In this document: piece by piece, positions 54,587-63,341 of the stretch
How positions within the stretch are numbered: position 1 is the stretch's first letter
Layout of the letters: every line of letters starts with the position of its first letter
Assembly: GCA_049840515.1 (NCBI GenBank)
Contig: JASGKW010000005.1
Location: 119,467 to 183,466, forward strand
Direction: 5' to 3'
Length of the DNA: 64,000 nucleotides
Origin: Muricomes sp049840515
Lineage (GTDB): Bacteria; Bacillota; Clostridia; Lachnospirales; Lachnospiraceae
The notes under the pieces: model-generated
Told to the model about the DNA's origin: nothing
Seen by the model: only the letters and a program-made list of their open reading frames with translations
Database searches by the model: none
Made by a program: the position numbers and the translations under genes

Positions 54587-55384
54587 ATGAAGTTGATTGT
54601 AGTTGGCCCGAGAGGGAAAATGGGGAAATTGATTACGCAGATTGCGGCAGAGAGAGAGGATGTAGAGCTGGTTGCAGGGGTGGCGCCGGCGGGAAGGGAT
54701 TACATAGGAAAGGACCTGGGACAGGCTGCCATGACGGGTTCGGAACTCGGAGTCCCGGTGGTGGATGATTTGTCTGCGGTGATTGACGGCTGTGATGTTA
54801 TCATTGACTTTTCAACAAAAGAGATGGCAATGGAAGTGCTTTCCCTGGCTCTCACCCACAAAAAAGGTCTGGTCTGCGGCACCACAGGGTTTAGTGCTGA
54901 TGAAATGCAGCGTTTTAAGGATGCGGGCAGAGAAATTCCCATGCTTTATGCCGCCAACACATCCAAACTGGTAAATGTAATGAACAAGCTTCTGGAAATT
55001 ACAGCCACGGTTATCGGGGAGGCGGCGGACATTGAAATTCTGGAGATGCATGACCAGTGGAAGAAGGATGCCCCCAGCGGAACTTCCAGGGAGATGGGGG
55101 AAATCATGGCCCATGCCATGGGAAAAGAACTGTCTGATATTGCAGTTTACGGACGGCACGGCGTTTCACCCAGGGAGAAGGGAACCATAGGCTATCACTC
55201 TCTCAGGGCGGGGAACATTCCCAGCAGCCATACCGTCTATTTTGGATTTATGGGGGAACGCATGGAGATTACCCACCACTCCTATAACTGGGAGTGCTTT
55301 GCAAGGGGAGCCTGCGACTGTGCAGTATTTCTGGCGGGGAAGGAGCCTGGATTTTATACCATCAAGGATGTCTTAAATATTTAA
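54587..55384 (+). CDS. dapB: 4-hydroxy-tetrahydrodipicolinate reductase
   Basis: 265-residue NAD(P)H enzyme of lysine and meso-diaminopimelate synthesis. NAD-binding loop VVGPRGKMGKLI (family VxGxxGRMG), DVIIDFS, CGTTGF, and the substrate motif KDAPSGTS. The signature HHxxKxDAPSGT reads EMHDQWKKDAPSGT here: the first His and the Lys are kept, the second His is Asp. AAAGGAG precedes ATG. dapA is not adjacent. The change of the second His is tolerated in some relatives, but a paralogue role cannot be excluded. Confidence 0.88.
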   Translation: MKLIVVGPRGKMGKLITQIAAEREDVELVAGVAPAGRDYIGKDLGQAAMTGSELGVPVVDDLSAVIDGCDVIIDFSTKEMAMEVLSLALTHKKGLVCGTTGFSADEMQRFKDAGREIPMLYAANTSKLVNVMNKLLEITATVIGEAADIEILEMHDQWKKDAPSGTSREMGEIMAHAMGKELSDIAVYGRHGVSPREKGTIGYHSLRAGNIPSSHTVYFGFMGERMEITHHSYNWECFARGACDCAVFLAGKEPGFYTIKDVLNI

Positions 55385-55396
55385 TATAATTGTAAA

Positions 55397-55536
55397 CAAA
55401 ATAAAAAGTCCGCTTGCGGACTCTCGCGCCGAACGCGGTTGGCAACACCAACATCTTCTCTACGCGCGAGTGTGCCTCCCCGGTCGGGTTTTTATTATAT
55501 AGGTAAGTTCGGAGAACTTTCCTATATAATAAAAAA
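55397..55536 (-). repeat. Dispersed 140-bp structured repeat, copy 2
   Basis: Inverted copy of 2171-2310. Hairpin GAGTCCGC-AA-GCGGACTC near one end and a 19-bp palindrome TTATTATATAGGAAAGTTC / GAACTTACCTATATAATAA at the other. Differences from copy 1 are substitutions that mostly keep the pairing. It lies between dapB and a convergent transporter gene. Confidence 0.82.
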
Positions 55537-55580
55537 CTGGGCAGATATGCAAATAGCCATATCTGCCCAGTTTTCTTTTT
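55533..55580. terminator. Bidirectional terminator of dapB and the CNNM gene
   Basis: 17-bp stem AAAACTGGGCAGATATG / CATATCTGCCCAGTTTT with an 8-base loop; T-rich tracts on both strands. Confidence 0.9.
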
Positions 55581-55581
55581 G

Positions 55582-56907
55582 TTATTCCTCATCTAAATCT
55601 GTATTCTCCTGTTTTTCAACTTCACGTTCTTCGCTGTCCCGCTTTTCAGGAAGATACACATGTACATTTTCAATACGATTTTTATCCAGATTTTCAACAA
55701 CCAGCCGGATTCCATTTTCTGTTGTGATTTCGTCACCTATTTCTGGAAGCCTGTCCAGGTATTCAATAATAAGGCCGCCCAGAGAATCATACTCTGAGGA
55801 TTCCAGTTCCAAATCAAGGTCAAGATTCAGCCGGTCGTTTACATCATCAAGGCTCATGGAGCCTTCCACAATATATTCATTCTCGTTGATTTGTTTTACA
55901 GACTCTTCCTCGTGGTCATCATATTCGTCGCGAATCTCACCTACAATCTCCTCCAAAATATCTTCCAGAGTAATCAGTCCGGCAGTCTCGCCGTATTCAT
56001 CGAGTACAATTGCAATGTTAAAGGAAGCATTTCTCATCTCAACAAGAAGTTCTGAGACGTTTTTGTATTCATAGGTAAAATAAGCTTCCCTGAGAATGTC
56101 CCGCACGCTGAAACATTCTTTGTTTTCAAACAGCAGCAGGTCTTTCATGTTGAGGATACCAATTACATTGTCAGTGGTATCTTCGTACACCGGAAGACGT
56201 GTGTATTTGTCTTCTTTGAAAGTCTCAATCAATTCTTCATAAGTACTGTTTACATCCGCAAATGACACATGCACCCTGGGAACCATAACGTCCTTGGCAT
56301 GTACATCTCCAAGGTCAAACACATTGTAAATCATTTCTTTTTCTTCGGATTCCAGAATTCCGTCTTCGTGGCTCACATCCACAATGGTGCGCAGTACATC
56401 TTCTGTTATAGCATTGTTCTTTGCATTGGGGTCAATCCTGAATAAAAACAAAATACCCCGGGAGAAAATATTGATAATAAAAACAAAAGGTGTCATCAAT
56501 AGCATAAAAGCTTTAATGATACGTATATAAAATAGAGAAAGTTTTTCCGAATTTATAGCAGCTATATTTTTAGGAGTAATCTCGCCAAATACAAGAATGG
56601 CAATTGTCAGGGCAGCAGTCGCGATACTGACCATGTAACCTCCCAAATCGTAAGCCAGCGTGGCTGCCAGGGAGGCGGCGGAAATATTCACAACATTATT
56701 GCCGATTAAGATTGCACTCAGCATCTTGCGGGGATGATTTTCTGTTACATCTAATACCATCCTTGCCCGCTTATTTCCATCGTCGGCAAGAGCACGCATC
56801 CGAATTTTGCTCACAGTAGTAAGTGCGGTTTCCGCAGAGGAAAAAAATGCAGATAGTATTAATAATATGATTAGTATGACAAATTGCATGGCATCACTCG
56901 AGTCCAA
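55582..56907 (-). CDS. CNNM/CorC-type hemolysin-family transporter
   Basis: 441 residues. A DUF21 membrane domain with four hydrophobic segments (LSAFFSSAETALTTVSKIRM, ILIGNNVVNISAASLAATLA, LVFGEITPKNIAA), a CBS pair (RLPVYEDTTDNVIGILNMKDLL, IVLDEYGETAGLITLEDILEEIVGEI) and a C-terminal CorC_HlyC domain with YDSLGGLIIEYL. Relatives export Mg2+ or Co2+. The TTG at 56907 is a likely start (AGAAGGAG 11 bases upstream); the frame also reaches an ATG at 56955. It may oppose the MgtA importer in Mg2+ balance, an inference. Confidence 0.9.
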   Translation of the reverse strand: MDSSDAMQFVILIILLILSAFFSSAETALTTVSKIRMRALADDGNKRARMVLDVTENHPRKMLSAILIGNNVVNISAASLAATLAYDLGGYMVSIATAALTIAILVFGEITPKNIAAINSEKLSLFYIRIIKAFMLLMTPFVFIINIFSRGILFLFRIDPNAKNNAITEDVLRTIVDVSHEDGILESEEKEMIYNVFDLGDVHAKDVMVPRVHVSFADVNSTYEELIETFKEDKYTRLPVYEDTTDNVIGILNMKDLLLFENKECFSVRDILREAYFTYEYKNVSELLVEMRNASFNIAIVLDEYGETAGLITLEDILEEIVGEIRDEYDDHEEESVKQINENEYIVEGSMSLDDVNDRLNLDLDLELESSEYDSLGGLIIEYLDRLPEIGDEITTENGIRLVVENLDKNRIENVHVYLPEKRDSEEREVEKQENTDLDEE

Positions 56908-57091
56908 TTGTCTGTTCACTCCTTCTTTTACTTTATTTAAAGCATGTTCACGCAATAAATATACATCATTTAGATTACTTTTGCAAGTGTGAGGTGTCGG
57001 GGGGCGGGATGAAATCGGTTGAATTTACGTTTGGTTTGTTGTATGATTGGGAAAAGAAGAGTTCATTTTGAAAAAGAAATGGAGAATATCT

Positions 57092-57997
57092 ATGGTTTTA
57101 TATGAAGAATTGTGTGCGATACTGGGAGAAGATAAGGTGCTTAAGGGTGAACCTATGAGCCAACACACTACATTCAGGGTGGGTGGACCTGCCGACTATT
57201 TTGTAGTGCCCGGTAGTTCAAAAGAGATAAAAGAATTACTTGCCCTTTTAAAACGTGAGGCGGTTCCGTATTATATTCTGGGAAACGGAAGCAACCTGCT
57301 TGTGGGAGACAAGGGATACAGAGGCGTTATTATACAATTAAATAAGAACATGAATCAGATAGAGGCAAAAGGGAATCAGATATCCGCACAGGCAGGTGCC
57401 CTGCTTTCTAAGATTGCGGCGGAGGCACAGGCGCAGGGCCTGACCGGATTTGAATTTGCATCAGGAATTCCCGGAACGATGGGCGGTGCGGTTATGATGA
57501 ATGCCGGAGCCTACGGCGGTGAGATGAGTCATGTCCTGGTCAATGCGACCATTTTAACTCAGGAGGGAGTCATAAAAACACTGCCTGTGGAGGAACTGGA
57601 ACTGGGGTACAGAACCAGCATTATCGCGACAAATGACTATGTGGTCCTTGAGGCGGTGATTGGGCTGGAGTCCGGCGATGAGGAGGAAATCCGCGCCCGC
57701 ATGGAGGAACTGAAAGAGAAACGTGTGACAAAGCAGCCCCTGGAACTGCCGAGTGCGGGGAGTACATTCAAGCGGCCGGAGGGCTATTTTGCCGGAAAAC
57801 TCATTGAGGATGCAGGGCTAAGAGGATATCAGGTGGGGAAAGCCCAGGTGTCTACCAAGCACTGCGGATTCGTTGTGAATCTGGGGGGAGCCACTGCGGA
57901 AGAAATTGTAGAATTAATGGACCAGGTTATAGATAAAGTGGAGGCCGTTTCAGGCGTGAGATTAAAGCCGGAAGTGAAACGGATAGGAGAATTTTAA
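57092..57997 (+). CDS. murB: UDP-N-acetylenolpyruvoylglucosamine reductase
   Basis: 301-residue FAD enzyme of peptidoglycan synthesis. FAD domain: TTFRVGGPADYFV, LGNGSNLLVGDKGYRGVII, FEFASGIPGTMGGAVMMNAGAYG. C-terminal: YRTSI, SAGSTFKRPEGYFAGKLIEDAG with the catalytic Ser, and PEVKRIGEF. ATG 57092 was chosen over 57047 because it gives a family-like start with GGAGAA upstream. rapZ starts 1 base after its stop, the classic Firmicute arrangement. Confidence 0.95.
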   Translation: MVLYEELCAILGEDKVLKGEPMSQHTTFRVGGPADYFVVPGSSKEIKELLALLKREAVPYYILGNGSNLLVGDKGYRGVIIQLNKNMNQIEAKGNQISAQAGALLSKIAAEAQAQGLTGFEFASGIPGTMGGAVMMNAGAYGGEMSHVLVNATILTQEGVIKTLPVEELELGYRTSIIATNDYVVLEAVIGLESGDEEEIRARMEELKEKRVTKQPLELPSAGSTFKRPEGYFAGKLIEDAGLRGYQVGKAQVSTKHCGFVVNLGGATAEEIVELMDQVIDKVEAVSGVRLKPEVKRIGEF

Positions 57998-57998
57998 T

Positions 57999-58877
57999 AT
58001 GAGATTTGTAATTGTTACCGGGATGTCAGGAGCGGGAAAATCCACTGCATTGAAGATGCTGGAGGATAAGGGATATTTTTGTGTAGATAATCTCCCCATA
58101 CCTCTGATGACAAAATTTGCAGAGATGTTTTCTGCGCCCGACACAGAGGTTGACAAGGTTGCCCTGGGTATTGATATCCGGGGCGGTCAGGCGTTTAAGG
58201 GTCTTGAGCAGAAACTGGAGCAGATTGATAAAATGGGAGTGCACTATGAGATACTCTTTCTGGATGCCGGGGATGATGTACTTGTAAAAAGGTATAAGGA
58301 AACAAGGCGTCAGCATCCATTAGGCGGCTCAGGACATATTGATCTGGGGATTGCAAAGGAGAGGCAGAAGATTGCGTTCTTAAAAATGAGAGCCTCGTAT
58401 ATACTTGATACAAGTAAGATGCTCACAAGAGAACTGCGCCGGGAGCTTGAAAAAATTTTTGTGGAAGGCAAAGATTTCAAAAATCTGTACATAACGGTGA
58501 TGTCCTTTGGGTTTAAATATGGAATCCCGCAGGATGCCGATTTGGTATTCGATGTACGGTTTCTGCCAAATCCATACTATATTGAGGAATTGCGCGCTAA
58601 AACAGGAAATGATCCGGAAGTGCAGGACTATGTCATGAACAACGACAGGTCAAAAGAATTCTTAGATAAGCTGACAGAGATGATTAATTTTCTGATTCCC
58701 AACTATATTTTGGAGGGCAAAAATCAGCTTGTAATTGCAATTGGATGCACCGGCGGCAAGCATCGTTCGGTAACTCTTTCAAATGCTTTGTACGGGTTTT
58801 TGGAGCCAAAGGAAAATTATGGGGTGCGTATCGAACACCGGGATATTGGGAAAGATGTAATAACAAAAGCACATTAG
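57999..58877 (+). CDS. rapZ: RapZ/YvcJ nucleotide-binding protein
   Basis: 292 residues. P-loop GMSGAGKSTALKMLEDKGYFC at the start, then DNLP, LFLDAGDDVLVKRYKETRR and C-terminal CTGGKHRSV typical of RapZ, which links amino-sugar status to RNA decay in enterobacteria. Its role in Firmicutes (YvcJ) is less clear. It lies between murB and whiA with 1- and 9-base gaps, so all are co-transcribed. Confidence 0.95.
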   Translation: MRFVIVTGMSGAGKSTALKMLEDKGYFCVDNLPIPLMTKFAEMFSAPDTEVDKVALGIDIRGGQAFKGLEQKLEQIDKMGVHYEILFLDAGDDVLVKRYKETRRQHPLGGSGHIDLGIAKERQKIAFLKMRASYILDTSKMLTRELRRELEKIFVEGKDFKNLYITVMSFGFKYGIPQDADLVFDVRFLPNPYYIEELRAKTGNDPEVQDYVMNNDRSKEFLDKLTEMINFLIPNYILEGKNQLVIAIGCTGGKHRSVTLSNALYGFLEPKENYGVRIEHRDIGKDVITKAH

Positions 58878-58886
58878 GAGAGAAAC

Positions 58887-59845
58887 ATGTCGTTTTCAGG
58901 AAATGTAAAAGAAGAGCTTTCAACTCAGTGGAATACCGCCAGACACTGTCAGATTGCAGAACTGGCGGCACTAATCAGCATGTGCGGCTCTATTATTATT
59001 GACAGTTATGGCCGCTACAGTGTGAAGATTCATTCGGAAAATCTGGCTGTCGCAAGAAAGTGCTTTACATTAATAGGAAAAACATTTAATATAGAAGCTG
59101 ATATCTCTATCCGGAGAAATATTTTGAAACAAAGTGTTTCTTATGCTGTTGTTATAAAGCAGCATGATAATGCACTTCGCATCCTTCAGGCAGCCAAGCT
59201 TATAGACGAGCAACAGGGAGGGTTCGAGGAGGTTCACATTGTGAATCCACTGGTGATACAGCAGACTTGCTGCAGACGTTCGTTCATTAGAGGTGCTTTT
59301 CTGGCCGCAGGCTCGATGAGTGATCCAAACAAGTCATATCATTTTGAGATTGTCTGTGCTTCTGAAAAGATGGCGCACCAGATTCAGGAATTAATATGCG
59401 GGTTTTCCATGGATGCCAAGATTGTCCAGCGGAAAAAGTCCTATGTTGTATACCTGAAAGAAGGCTCCCAGATAGTAGATATTTTAAATATTATGGAAGC
59501 GCACATTTCGCTCATGGAACTGGAAAATGTCAGAATTCTGAAAGAAATGCGCAATACCGTAAATCGTAAGGTAAATTGTGAGACTGCCAATATCAACAAA
59601 ACTGTATCTGCAGCTGTGAAGCAGGTGGAGGATATTACATATCTGAGAGATACAATAGGTTTTGCAAGATTGTCCGGAGGACTTGAGGAAATAGCGCTTG
59701 CCCGCCTTTCCCACCCTGATGCGACATTGAAAGAGTTGGGGAAGCTTTATCACCGCCCGTTGGAAAGTCTGGTGTAAACCACAGACTTAGAAAACTGAGC
59801 GAAATGGCAGAAGAAGCAAGGCAAAAGCAAGGAGGATTATTATGA
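58887..59845 (+). CDS. whiA: WhiA-family DNA-binding protein (frameshift near the end)
   Basis: About 319 residues after repair. LAGLIDADG-like N-terminal domain (SFSGNVKEELSTQ, RRSFIRGAFLAAGSMSDPNKSYHFE) and a C-terminal helix-turn-helix (LARLSHPDATLKELG). One base is missing near 59755-59758; adding a C gives RPVGKSGVNHRLRKLSEMAEEARQ, the family end, with a stop at 59843. The repaired stop overlaps the HPr start in ATGA, so the two are coupled. WhiA affects division and sporulation. GAGAGAAAC lies before ATG. Confidence 0.9.
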
Positions 59846-60099
59846 TTGAAACACCGGTTGTTGTAAAACATGACAAGGGACTTGACGGAAGACCAATCGC
59901 ATTGTTAGTACAGGAGGCAAGCCAGTACGCAAGTAAAGTATTTATCCAGGTGGATGGAAAGAAAATCAATGCAAAGAGTATTATGGGAATGATGAGTTTA
60001 AGCCTTTCAGAAGGAGAAAAGCTTACAGTAGTAACAGAAGGCGAAGATGAACAGAAGGCTGCAGAAGGAATTAAGACTTTCTTTACCAACGGTGAGTAG
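59842..60099 (+). CDS. Crh-like HPr-family protein (no catalytic His15)
   Basis: 85 residues with the HPr fold. The phosphocarrier site is GLDGRPIALL: position 15 is Asp instead of His, so it cannot take phosphate from enzyme I. Ser46 in INAKSIMGMMSL is kept, the target of HPr kinase. This is the Crh pattern of Bacillus (where position 15 is Gln), a catabolite-repression cofactor rather than a sugar phosphocarrier. It lies directly after whiA, as crh does in Bacillus, with ATGA overlap. GGAGG precedes ATG. Confidence 0.9.
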   Translation: MIETPVVVKHDKGLDGRPIALLVQEASQYASKVFIQVDGKKINAKSIMGMMSLSLSEGEKLTVVTEGEDEQKAAEGIKTFFTNGE

Positions 60100-60166
60100 A
60101 TGGTAAAGTTTAAAATATGCCTTGTTAAATAGTAACAGTTTGATAAGTATAGAATAGAAGTGAATG

Positions 60167-60201
60167 AAAAGAGGTTGTACTTTTGTGCAGCCTCTTTTAT
60201 A
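60167..60201 (+). terminator. Terminator after the Crh-like gene
   Basis: AAAAGAGGTTG / CAGCCTCTTTT stem with a 10-base loop and a short T tract. Confidence 0.82.
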
Positions 60202-60267
60202 ATGGTTAATACGATATACCAGGTGGGGAAATAGATAGAAGTTAGAAGTCGGAGGATTTTATAATCT

Positions 60268-61269
60268 ATGAAAAAAATGTTGTTTATTTATAATCCAAAC
60301 GCAGGTACAGGTCTGCTGAAACCTAAGCTTTCTGATGTGCTGGACATTTTTGTGAAAGGCGGGTATGAAGTCACTGTATATCCAACCCAGCGTTATCATG
60401 ATGCACTTGCAAAAACATCTTCTTATAAAGAAAACTATGAGCTGGTGGTCTGCAGTGGGGGGGATGGAACTCTCGACGAGGTGGTTACCGGAATGCTCAT
60501 GCGCAAAAAGCAGATTCCGATTGGTTACATTCCGACGGGAACAACAAACGATTTTGCAAATAGTCTCTATATTTCAAAGGATATCCTGGAAGCTGCCGAT
60601 ACAGCGGCAAATGGTGTACCTTTCCCCTGCGATGTGGGTATTTTTAATGATGACTTTTTTGTTTACATTGCCGCATTTGGAATGTTCACAGATGTTTCTT
60701 ATGAGACGAAACAAAGCATGAAGAATGTGCTGGGGCATCTGGCCTATGTGCTGGAGGGCACAAAGAGGATTTTTAATATCCCTTCCTACCATATAAAAAT
60801 AACTCATGATGGGGAAGTCATGGAAGATGAGTTTGTGTTTGGTATGGTGACGAACTCGAGGTCTGTCGCTGGTTTTAAAGGACTCATCGGCAAGAATGTA
60901 GTGTTTGACGACGGGGAATTTGAGGTGACCCTGATTAAGACACCCAAGAATCCTATCGAGCTTAATGAAATTATAGGTGCACTTGTGCTGAGACAGCTTG
61001 ATTCCGAGCATATGTATTCTTTCCGTTCCGGAAACATCCACTTTGAGTCGGTGGAAGAAATACCCTGGACACTGGATGGAGAGTTCGGCGGGGGACACGA
61101 TGACGTTGTGATAAAAAATAAGAAAAAGGGTCTGAAAATCATGGTAGCAGAGAAAAGTATCAAGAAACTCTGCGTAAAAGGGCAGATTGAGCAGGCTATA
61201 GAAGAGGACCCGAAAGAGCCGGGTAAATTCATTACCGTTCAGTGCGCACAGATTGAGGACGAACTATAA
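60268..61269 (+). CDS. Diacylglycerol kinase-family lipid kinase (YegS/DgkB like)
   Basis: 333 residues. DAGK catalytic domain: LFIYNPNAGTG, VVCSGGDGTLDEVV (the GGDGT nucleotide site), IPTGTTNDFANSL. The C-terminal beta domain has PWTLDGEFGGG. Phosphorylates a lipid such as diacylglycerol. The start ATG 60268 follows GGAGGATTTTATAATCT. Followed by a strong terminator. The exact lipid is unknown. Confidence 0.9.
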   Translation: MKKMLFIYNPNAGTGLLKPKLSDVLDIFVKGGYEVTVYPTQRYHDALAKTSSYKENYELVVCSGGDGTLDEVVTGMLMRKKQIPIGYIPTGTTNDFANSLYISKDILEAADTAANGVPFPCDVGIFNDDFFVYIAAFGMFTDVSYETKQSMKNVLGHLAYVLEGTKRIFNIPSYHIKITHDGEVMEDEFVFGMVTNSRSVAGFKGLIGKNVVFDDGEFEVTLIKTPKNPIELNEIIGALVLRQLDSEHMYSFRSGNIHFESVEEIPWTLDGEFGGGHDDVVIKNKKKGLKIMVAEKSIKKLCVKGQIEQAIEEDPKEPGKFITVQCAQIEDEL

Positions 61270-61293
61270 TAAAATAATTTAATAAAAAACATG

Positions 61294-61337
61294 TAGCCAG
61301 TTAATCTTCGTATGCTGAAGACTAGCTGGCTATTTTA
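61294..61337 (+). terminator. Terminator after the lipid kinase gene
   Basis: TAGCCAG...TCTTC pairs with GAAGA...CTGGCTA (61294-61309 and 61317-61332), followed by TTTTATG. Confidence 0.8.
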
Positions 61338-61464
61338 TGTGCCCAAAAAACTCATGTTATGAAACAATTATAGAAAATACCAATGAGCACATACAAAGAA
61401 TCAATTGGACGGAAGAAAAAATGTTACTTATAATTTTAGGAGGGAAATGAAATAGGAGAGGGAT

Positions 61465-62175
61465 ATGAAAAGAGAAAAAATATTTGGAAAACTGGCGATA
61501 CTTGGATTGCTGATTGTAGCGGTACTGGCATATTTTATGGTGCCCGCGGTGAGAATAAAATCTAACGAGATTATATCCATGTTTGCCACAGGAGACTTTA
61601 CAGTAATCGGGGAATTTGTTGCATCTTACGGTGCTTACGCGGCAGTGATATCATTTTTACTCATGATTTTACAGTCCATAGCGGCTCCGCTGCCGGCGTT
61701 TTTGATTACATTTGCAAATGCCAATCTTTTTGGGTGGTGGCAGGGTGCAATACTTTCATGGTGCAGTGCCATGGCAGGTGCGGCACTTTGTTTTTTTATT
61801 GCCAGAATTCTTGGGCGCGATGTGGTGATAAAACTTACAAGCAAAGCGGGATTAGAACAAATAGACAAGTTTTTTGAAAAATACGGCAGAAACACTATTT
61901 TAATCTGCCGCCTGCTGCCGTTTGTATCTTTTGATATAGTAAGCTATGCGGCGGGGCTGACCTCCATGTCTTTTGGCAGCTTTTTTATTGCCACGGGATT
62001 GGGGCAACTGCCGGCAACTATTGTGTATTCTTATGTGGGAGGTATGCTCACAGGAGGTGCAAAGCTATTTGTGACAGCTTTGTTTATCCTTTTTGCCTTA
62101 TCCGTGATGATTATTTTATTCCGCCAGATTTATGGGGAGCGTCAGAAGGCAAAGAAACGTGATATGAGTCAGTAA
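61465..62175 (+). CDS. TVP38/TMEM64 (DedA-like, VTT domain) membrane protein
   Basis: 236 residues with about five membrane segments. The VTT/SNARE-associated domain has APLPAFLITFANANLFGWWQGAILSW, FFIARILGRDVV, RLLPFVSFDIVSYAAGLTSMSFGSFF and GQLPATIVYSYVGG. The family helps scramble or flip phospholipid carriers. A charged C-terminus. AGAGAGGGAT precedes ATG. It is followed after 46 bases by a lipoprotein gene and seems to start a transcription unit with the three genes after it. Confidence 0.88.
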   Translation: MKREKIFGKLAILGLLIVAVLAYFMVPAVRIKSNEIISMFATGDFTVIGEFVASYGAYAAVISFLLMILQSIAAPLPAFLITFANANLFGWWQGAILSWCSAMAGAALCFFIARILGRDVVIKLTSKAGLEQIDKFFEKYGRNTILICRLLPFVSFDIVSYAAGLTSMSFGSFFIATGLGQLPATIVYSYVGGMLTGGAKLFVTALFILFALSVMIILFRQIYGERQKAKKRDMSQ

Positions 62176-62221
62176 AGCTGATTTATATATCTAAATATTT
62201 TATTAGAAGAGGAGAAAGGTT

Positions 62222-62920
62222 ATGAAAAAATCAATTGCAATTCTTATGATTGCAGCACTGTCACTGAGCATTGTGGCATGTGGAAGTAAGGAAAAAGAAA
62301 GTGAGCCTGTACAGGCTAAGGTTCAGGAAGAAAAGGCGTCAGAAACGGCAAAAACCGATGAGAAAACATTTGAAAATCTGACAGTAGATACAGAAAAAAA
62401 GGAGATATCCTTTGAAGCAGTATTGAATGGAACATACTTTACTGAGCCAACCCGCCATGCTATTGTAGGCGAAAAGGGCGGTAATGCGGACAAGGCAATG
62501 TTCAGGGCAAAAGCATACAATGTTGATTATCATGATGCACTGGAGGAACTGGGATTATCTGGTGACAGCAATGTATCTATGGATGATATGTCAGCATCTG
62601 TGGAAGACAATATTGTTAATACAGGAGACGGCCTTGAATATTTTATTAAATGGGATGGACAGGAAGAGATTCCTTTTAAGGATGTAATAAAGGCTGACAA
62701 AGATTTTGACTGGAATGTTGTATTTGCAGGAAACAGAGAGGTGGCAGAAGCAAAACAGTCAGGCTGTTTCCTTTGTCTGGACAGCTGCGCGGCAGGAGTA
62801 GCGGTAAATGCTCTCCCGGTGGGAACTACAGCAGAGGGCGGAACACAGTTTTTTGCAAATGAAGAGGTTCTGCCGGAAGATGGAACTACAGTGACAATTA
62901 CAGTTCGCCCGGCGAAGTAA
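62222..62920 (+). CDS. Lipoprotein with YdjY-like domain
   Basis: 232 residues. Lipoprotein signal peptide MKKSIAILMIAALSLSIVAC with lipobox cysteine Cys20. A charged linker leads to a domain with VLNGTYFTEPTRHAIV, GGNADKAMFRAKAYNVDYHDALEELG, which resembles YdjY-like extracellular domains. A cysteine pair CFLCLDSC sits late in the chain and could bind metal or form disulfides. Anchored outside the membrane. GGAGAAAGG precedes ATG. A membrane protein and a rhodanese lipoprotein follow. Confidence 0.72.
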   Translation: MKKSIAILMIAALSLSIVACGSKEKESEPVQAKVQEEKASETAKTDEKTFENLTVDTEKKEISFEAVLNGTYFTEPTRHAIVGEKGGNADKAMFRAKAYNVDYHDALEELGLSGDSNVSMDDMSASVEDNIVNTGDGLEYFIKWDGQEEIPFKDVIKADKDFDWNVVFAGNREVAEAKQSGCFLCLDSCAAGVAVNALPVGTTAEGGTQFFANEEVLPEDGTTVTITVRPAK

Positions 62921-62933
62921 GTAAAAAATAAGC

Positions 62934-63341
62934 ATGAAGTATTTTAAAGTATTTTATAATTGTTCTATTTGGGCTATGGTCATAGCCCTCTCATGTTTTC
63001 ATAATACATGGCTTCAAATGAGGATAAATACAGGATATGTATTTTATGGAAGCGGGCTGGTTTTAACAATACTAATCTGCATTACAGCTGAGAAGTGGGA
63101 GCCGGGGATATTTTTCACAATTATAAATGTAATACTTTCGGCAGTCTATGGTTACGTTTTATATGGCTGGAAACGCTTGCAGGTAGTACCGGCCAGTTTG
63201 CTGCGCGAGGGTATTCATCAGCCGGTAATGAAGTTTGCGGCAATAAACGGGGCAATATTTGCATTTCTAATAGCAGGATTATTATTGATTATTTTACAAA
63301 GTTTATTAAGAAAAAAACGACAGGAGAGAATTTCATCATGA
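62934..63341 (+). CDS. Small membrane protein, unknown family
   Basis: 135 residues with four hydrophobic stretches (about residues 10-27, 38-50, 58-76 and 103-124) and a basic C-terminal tail. I do not recognise it. No strong ribosome site; AAGTAAAAAATAAGC precedes ATG, 14 bases after the lipoprotein gene, so translation may be coupled. Its stop overlaps the start of the rhodanese-like gene (ATGA). Confidence 0.6.
   Translation: MKYFKVFYNCSIWAMVIALSCFHNTWLQMRINTGYVFYGSGLVLTILICITAEKWEPGIFFTIINVILSAVYGYVLYGWKRLQVVPASLLREGIHQPVMKFAAINGAIFAFLIAGLLLIILQSLLRKKRQERISS

Noticed and set aside
59842..60099. Ordinary HPr phosphocarrier (ptsH)
   Set aside because: The essential His15 is Asp and there is no ptsI next to it.
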